Source of the DNA: Spirochaetaceae bacterium
GTDB taxonomy: Bacteria > Spirochaetota > Spirochaetia > SZUA-6 > Bin103
Assembly: GCA_026710565.1 (NCBI GenBank)
Contig: JAPOQV010000044.1
Span: forward strand, 1-15,915
Length of the DNA stretch: 15,915 nt
Direction: 5' to 3'
Part shown: in pieces, positions 13,176 to 15,915 of the stretch
Layout: every line of letters starts with the position of its first letter
How positions within the stretch are numbered: position 1 is the stretch's first letter
Position numbers and translations under genes: made by a program
The notes under the pieces: model-generated
Seen by the model: the letters and a program-made list of their open reading frames with translations, nothing else
Told to the model about the DNA's origin: nothing
The model's database searches: none

Positions 13176-14660
13176 ATGCCCTCGACTCGCTACGAACCGA
13201 CCTGGCGCAGCCTGCGCGAGCACCCGACCCCGCAGTGGTTCCGCGACGCCAAGTTCGGCATCTACACCCACTGGGGCGTCTACTCCGTGCCCGGATTCGG
13301 CAGCTCCGGCGCCGCCAGCAACGCCACCTGGTACCCGCATCGCATGTACGTGGACGGAAGCCCGCACCAGCGGCACCACCTCGCCACCTACGGGCCGCTG
13401 GACCGGTTCGGCTACAAGGACTTCATTCCCCTGTTTACGGCGCCGAAGTTCGATCCCGACGAGTGGGCGGAGCTGTTCAGGGCGGCCGGGGCGCGCTTCG
13501 CGGGCCCGGTCGGCGAGCATCACGACGGGTTCTCCCTGTGGGCGACCGAGCAGACCGAGTGGCACGCCGCCCGCCTGGGGCCGAAGCGCGACATCGTCGC
13601 CGAGCTGGAGCGGTCGATCCGCGCGGCAGGGATGCGTTACATGGTGGCGCTGCACCACGCCGAGCACTGGTGGTTCTATCCGCACTGGCGCAGCGACTAC
13701 GACACCGGCGGTGCGGGCGCGTCGAGCCTCTACGGCGAACCGCACAACCTCGAATTCGCCGGCGGAGTCCCGGAGGTGGACTTCGAGCGCTCGGCCGGCG
13801 ACCTGATGGCGCACTGGTGGGTGCAGGATCAGCCGAGTGCCTCGTTCTGCGATCGGTGGATGGGCAAGACCGTGGAGGTCATCGACCGCTTCAGCCCGGA
13901 CCTGCTGTGGTTCGACTTCGGCATCAACTGGATCCGCGAGCGAAACGTGCTCGACATGCTGACCTGCTACTACAACCGGGCGGTGGACTGGGGCAGGGAG
14001 GTGGCGGTCACCTACAAGCACCACCACCTGGTGCCGGGCAGCGCCGTGGTCGACCTGGAGCTGGGCCGGTTCGCCGGCCTGACCTACCACGACTGGCTGA
14101 CCGACACCTCGATCGATGCGCAGGGCATGTGGGCCTACGTGGAAGGCGTGCCGTTCAAGACGGCCGCCGAGATCGTCCACAACCTGGTCGACAACGTCGC
14201 CAAGAACGGCTATCTGCTGCTCAACGTCGGCCCGCGCGCGGACGGCAGCATCCCGGAGGAGGCGCAGGAGGTGCTGCGCGGCATCGGCCGCTGGCTGCAG
14301 GTCAACGGCGAGGCCATCTTCGACACCACGCCCTGGAAGCTGTTCGGGGAGGGCCCGAACACCGTGACCGGCGGCGACCGCATCAGCGAAAAGCGGAGCT
14401 CCATCACCTACACCGGCGCGGATGTCCGCTACACCTGCAAGGGCGACACGCTGTACGCCATCTGTCTGGGCCGGCCGGCCGGTGAGGTGATCCTGCGCGA
14501 CGCGGCCGAGTACCTGCACCCCGGCGAGGTGACCGCCGTGGCCGCCCTCGGCTCCGACGAGCCGCTGCCGTTCGAGCAGACGCGGCGCGAGCTGCGCATC
14601 CGCGCCCCGCGGCAATCCCCGGCGGACGAGGCCGTGGCGTTCAGGATCACCCGGAGCTGA
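13176..14660 (+). CDS. Alpha-L-fucosidase, glycoside hydrolase family 29
   Basis: 494 residues. GH29 enzymes release L-fucose from glycan ends with retention of configuration. Family motifs are FGIYTHWGVYSVP (27-39), EHHDGFSLW (114-122), and LLWFDFGINW (243-252) with D247 as the expected nucleophile. Also present are the late-barrel blocks VDNVAKNGYLLLNVGPRADG and WLQVNGEAIF, followed by a C-terminal beta domain. There is no signal peptide, so a cytoplasmic enzyme is likely. The acid/base residue varies in GH29 and cannot be chosen by eye. The start at ATG 13176 has no Shine-Dalgarno; TTG 13134 is an in-frame alternative also without one. The open frame upstream to 12672 overlaps the signal-peptide end of the divergent binding-protein gene and was rejected. 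The GH2 gene follows after 29 nt, probably in one transcript. Confidence 0.95.
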   Translation: MPSTRYEPTWRSLREHPTPQWFRDAKFGIYTHWGVYSVPGFGSSGAASNATWYPHRMYVDGSPHQRHHLATYGPLDRFGYKDFIPLFTAPKFDPDEWAELFRAAGARFAGPVGEHHDGFSLWATEQTEWHAARLGPKRDIVAELERSIRAAGMRYMVALHHAEHWWFYPHWRSDYDTGGAGASSLYGEPHNLEFAGGVPEVDFERSAGDLMAHWWVQDQPSASFCDRWMGKTVEVIDRFSPDLLWFDFGINWIRERNVLDMLTCYYNRAVDWGREVAVTYKHHHLVPGSAVVDLELGRFAGLTYHDWLTDTSIDAQGMWAYVEGVPFKTAAEIVHNLVDNVAKNGYLLLNVGPRADGSIPEEAQEVLRGIGRWLQVNGEAIFDTTPWKLFGEGPNTVTGGDRISEKRSSITYTGADVRYTCKGDTLYAICLGRPAGEVILRDAAEYLHPGEVTAVAALGSDEPLPFEQTRRELRIRAPRQSPADEAVAFRITRS

Positions 14661-14689
14661 CGGCGCCGGAGCCATGGCATAGTCGCGCC

Positions 14690-15915
14690 ATGGGCACCTG
14701 CACGACCGGGGACATTCCCCGGCCGGAGCATCCTCGCCCCCAGTTTCTCCGCTCCGCGTGGATGAACCTCAACGGCCGGTGGACGTTCCGGAGCGAGCCG
14801 ATGCGGCCGGATCAACTCCAGCCGGACAAGCACCTGGAGATGGCGGCGCGTGGCGGCTTCGAGTCCCCGATCACGGTCCCGTTCTGTCCCGAGAGCCCGC
14901 TGTCGGGCGTCGGCGACCGGGAGTTCATCGGCGTGCTCTGGTACCACCGCGTGATCGAGGTGCCCGCCCAATGGGCCGGAAGAAAGGTCCTGCTGCACTT
15001 CGGGGCGGTGTTCTACCGCGCGGAGATCTACGTCGACGGCGCCTACGCCGGCCAGCACGTGGGCGGCAGCGTCTCCTTCGCCGTCGACGTCACCCGCTTC
15101 GTGGAGCCGGGCGGCAGTCATCACCTGACGGTTGCCGTCAGCAACGACCTGTGGAGCGGGGCGCAGCCCTCCGGCAAGCAGTCCTGGAAGTACCGCTCCT
15201 ACGGCTGTCACTACACCCGCACCACCGGGATCTGGCAGACGGTGTGGATGGAGGCGGTGGACCGCTGCGGCCTGGCGGACGTGCACATCGTCGCCGACAT
15301 CGAGGCGGGGCGCCTGATGGTCACGCCCTCATTCCACGGCATCGCCGCCGGCCAGCGCTTCGAGGTCTCGGCCAGCCTCGACGGCCGGGAGGTGGGACGG
15401 GCGGGCCGGGCGGCGCGGGACGGCATCCCGTTGTCTCTACAGATCGCCGATCCGCGGCTCTGGGAACCGGAGTCGCCGGTGCTCTACGACCTGGAGTTGC
15501 GTGTCACGCGCGCCGACGGTTCCCGGGTCGACAGCGTGTCCAGCTACGCAGGCCTGCGGGAGACCCATGTCGAAGGGAACCGGGTGTTCCTCAACGGCAA
15601 GCCCCGCTACCTGCGGCTGGTGCTTGACCAGGGCTTCTACCCGGACGGCATCTGGACCGCACCCACGGATGACGCGCTGCGGCGCGACGGCGAGCTGGCG
15701 CGGGGGGCGGGCTTCACCGCCGCCCGCCTGCACCAGAAGGTGTTCGAGGAGCGGTTCCTGTACTGGGCGGACCGCCTGGGCTACCTGCTGTGGGGCGAGT
15801 CGCCGAGCTGGGGGCTCGATGTCCTGGACGAGGGCGCCCCGCACCGGAACTTCCTGGCAGAGTGGCGGGGGGGGGCGGGCCGCGACACCGACCCGCCCCG
15901 CCTCACCCCACCGCC
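14690..15915 (+). CDS. Glycoside hydrolase family 2 protein, beta-galactosidase/glucuronidase type (3' end outside window)
   Basis: 408 residues are visible. The order is an N-terminal jelly-roll sugar-binding domain (about 20-190, with WMNLNGRWTF, GVLWYHRVIEVP, and TGIWQTVWMEAV at its end), an immunoglobulin-like domain (about 190-300), and the start of the catalytic barrel (VFLNGKPRYLRLVLDQGFYPDG, TAARLHQKV, YWADRLGYLLWGESP). The glutamates that act as acid/base and nucleophile lie downstream of the window, so activity and substrate cannot be judged; beta-galactosidase, beta-glucuronidase and related activities are all possible. There is no signal peptide. ATG 14690 has no good ribosome-binding site; ATG 14761 is the next in frame. 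The last ~17 codons diverge sharply from family expectation (see the entry at 15867-15915). Confidence 0.9.
   Translation, partial: MGTCTTGDIPRPEHPRPQFLRSAWMNLNGRWTFRSEPMRPDQLQPDKHLEMAARGGFESPITVPFCPESPLSGVGDREFIGVLWYHRVIEVPAQWAGRKVLLHFGAVFYRAEIYVDGAYAGQHVGGSVSFAVDVTRFVEPGGSHHLTVAVSNDLWSGAQPSGKQSWKYRSYGCHYTRTTGIWQTVWMEAVDRCGLADVHIVADIEAGRLMVTPSFHGIAAGQRFEVSASLDGREVGRAGRAARDGIPLSLQIADPRLWEPESPVLYDLELRVTRADGSRVDSVSSYAGLRETHVEGNRVFLNGKPRYLRLVLDQGFYPDGIWTAPTDDALRRDGELARGAGFTAARLHQKVFEERFLYWADRLGYLLWGESPSWGLDVLDEGAPHRNFLAEWRGGAGRDTDPPRLTPP
15867..15915 (+). other. Low-quality or degenerate sequence at the window end within the GH2 gene
   Basis: A run of nine G (15867-15875) and then C/G-only-biased sequence begins just after the EW of NFLAEW. 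GH2 proteins normally continue there with something like REAVARDxNHPS. Here the translation is RGGAGRDTDPPRL: the frame and a few anchor residues (R, RD, P) survive but their neighbours are replaced, mostly through changes to G or C. This looks like base-call or assembly error at a contig end rather than biology. Confidence 0.5.

Noticed and set aside
11384..13177. Binding protein read as 597 residues from 13177
   Set aside because: The extension would bury the signal peptide behind about 59 arginine-rich residues. GTG 13000 has an ideal AAGGAG.
12672..14660. Fucosidase read as a 662-residue protein from ATG 12672
   Set aside because: The extra N-terminal residues overlap the binding-protein gene in antisense and have no family match. 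GH29 homology begins right after ATG 13176.

Overview
The window is GC-rich (roughly two thirds G+C by eye) bacterial DNA carrying a carbohydrate uptake and degradation locus. It holds twelve genes. Nothing phage-like, no transposase, no tRNA or rRNA and no CRISPR array was seen. The LplB/YtcP-type sugar importers, a periplasmic-type solute-binding protein without a lipobox cysteine, and the mix of enzymes would suit a high-GC diderm such as a spirochaete. That assignment is inference from protein style only.

Layout. (1) Positions 1-1081, minus strand: the 3'-truncated gene of an uncharacterised TIM-barrel, glycosyl-hydrolase-like protein. (2) 1082-1223: a divergent intergenic region dominated by a long imperfect inverted repeat. 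(3) 1224-3074, plus strand: an LplB-type and a YtcP-type permease with no binding protein and no ATPase beside them. (4) 13000 down to 3093, minus strand: a probable eight-gene operon. In order of transcription it encodes a solute-binding protein, an LplB-type permease, a YtcP-type permease, a UxuA-like mannonate dehydratase, a GH101/GH129-like hydrolase, an enolase-superfamily enzyme, an unknown conserved protein and an aldo/keto reductase. Gaps run from a 4-nt overlap to 91 nt, and the two longest gaps each hold a hairpin. (5) 13001-13175: a divergent promoter region. (6) 13176-15915, plus strand: a GH29 alpha-L-fucosidase followed by a GH2 glycosidase cut off by the window end.

How the genes may work together. 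None of the glycosidases with a readable N terminus has a signal peptide, while the operon begins with a binding protein and two permeases. The simplest reading is import of intact oligosaccharides followed by cytoplasmic trimming: fucose by GH29, a beta-linked sugar by GH2, and possibly alpha-GalNAc by the GH101/129-like enzyme. The released sugars or sugar acids would then pass to the oxidoreductase and the two dehydratase-type enzymes. Fucosylated mucin-type or marine glycans are plausible substrates but are not proven by the sequence. The ATPase that should power both permease pairs is absent from the window; importers of this class often share one encoded elsewhere.

The points most worth a second look are the enolase-superfamily enzyme with a histidine where the third metal-binding acid is expected, the unknown protein translationally coupled to it, the GH129-like hydrolase, the long inverted repeat upstream of the first permease pair, and the apparently corrupted last ~50 bases of the window.
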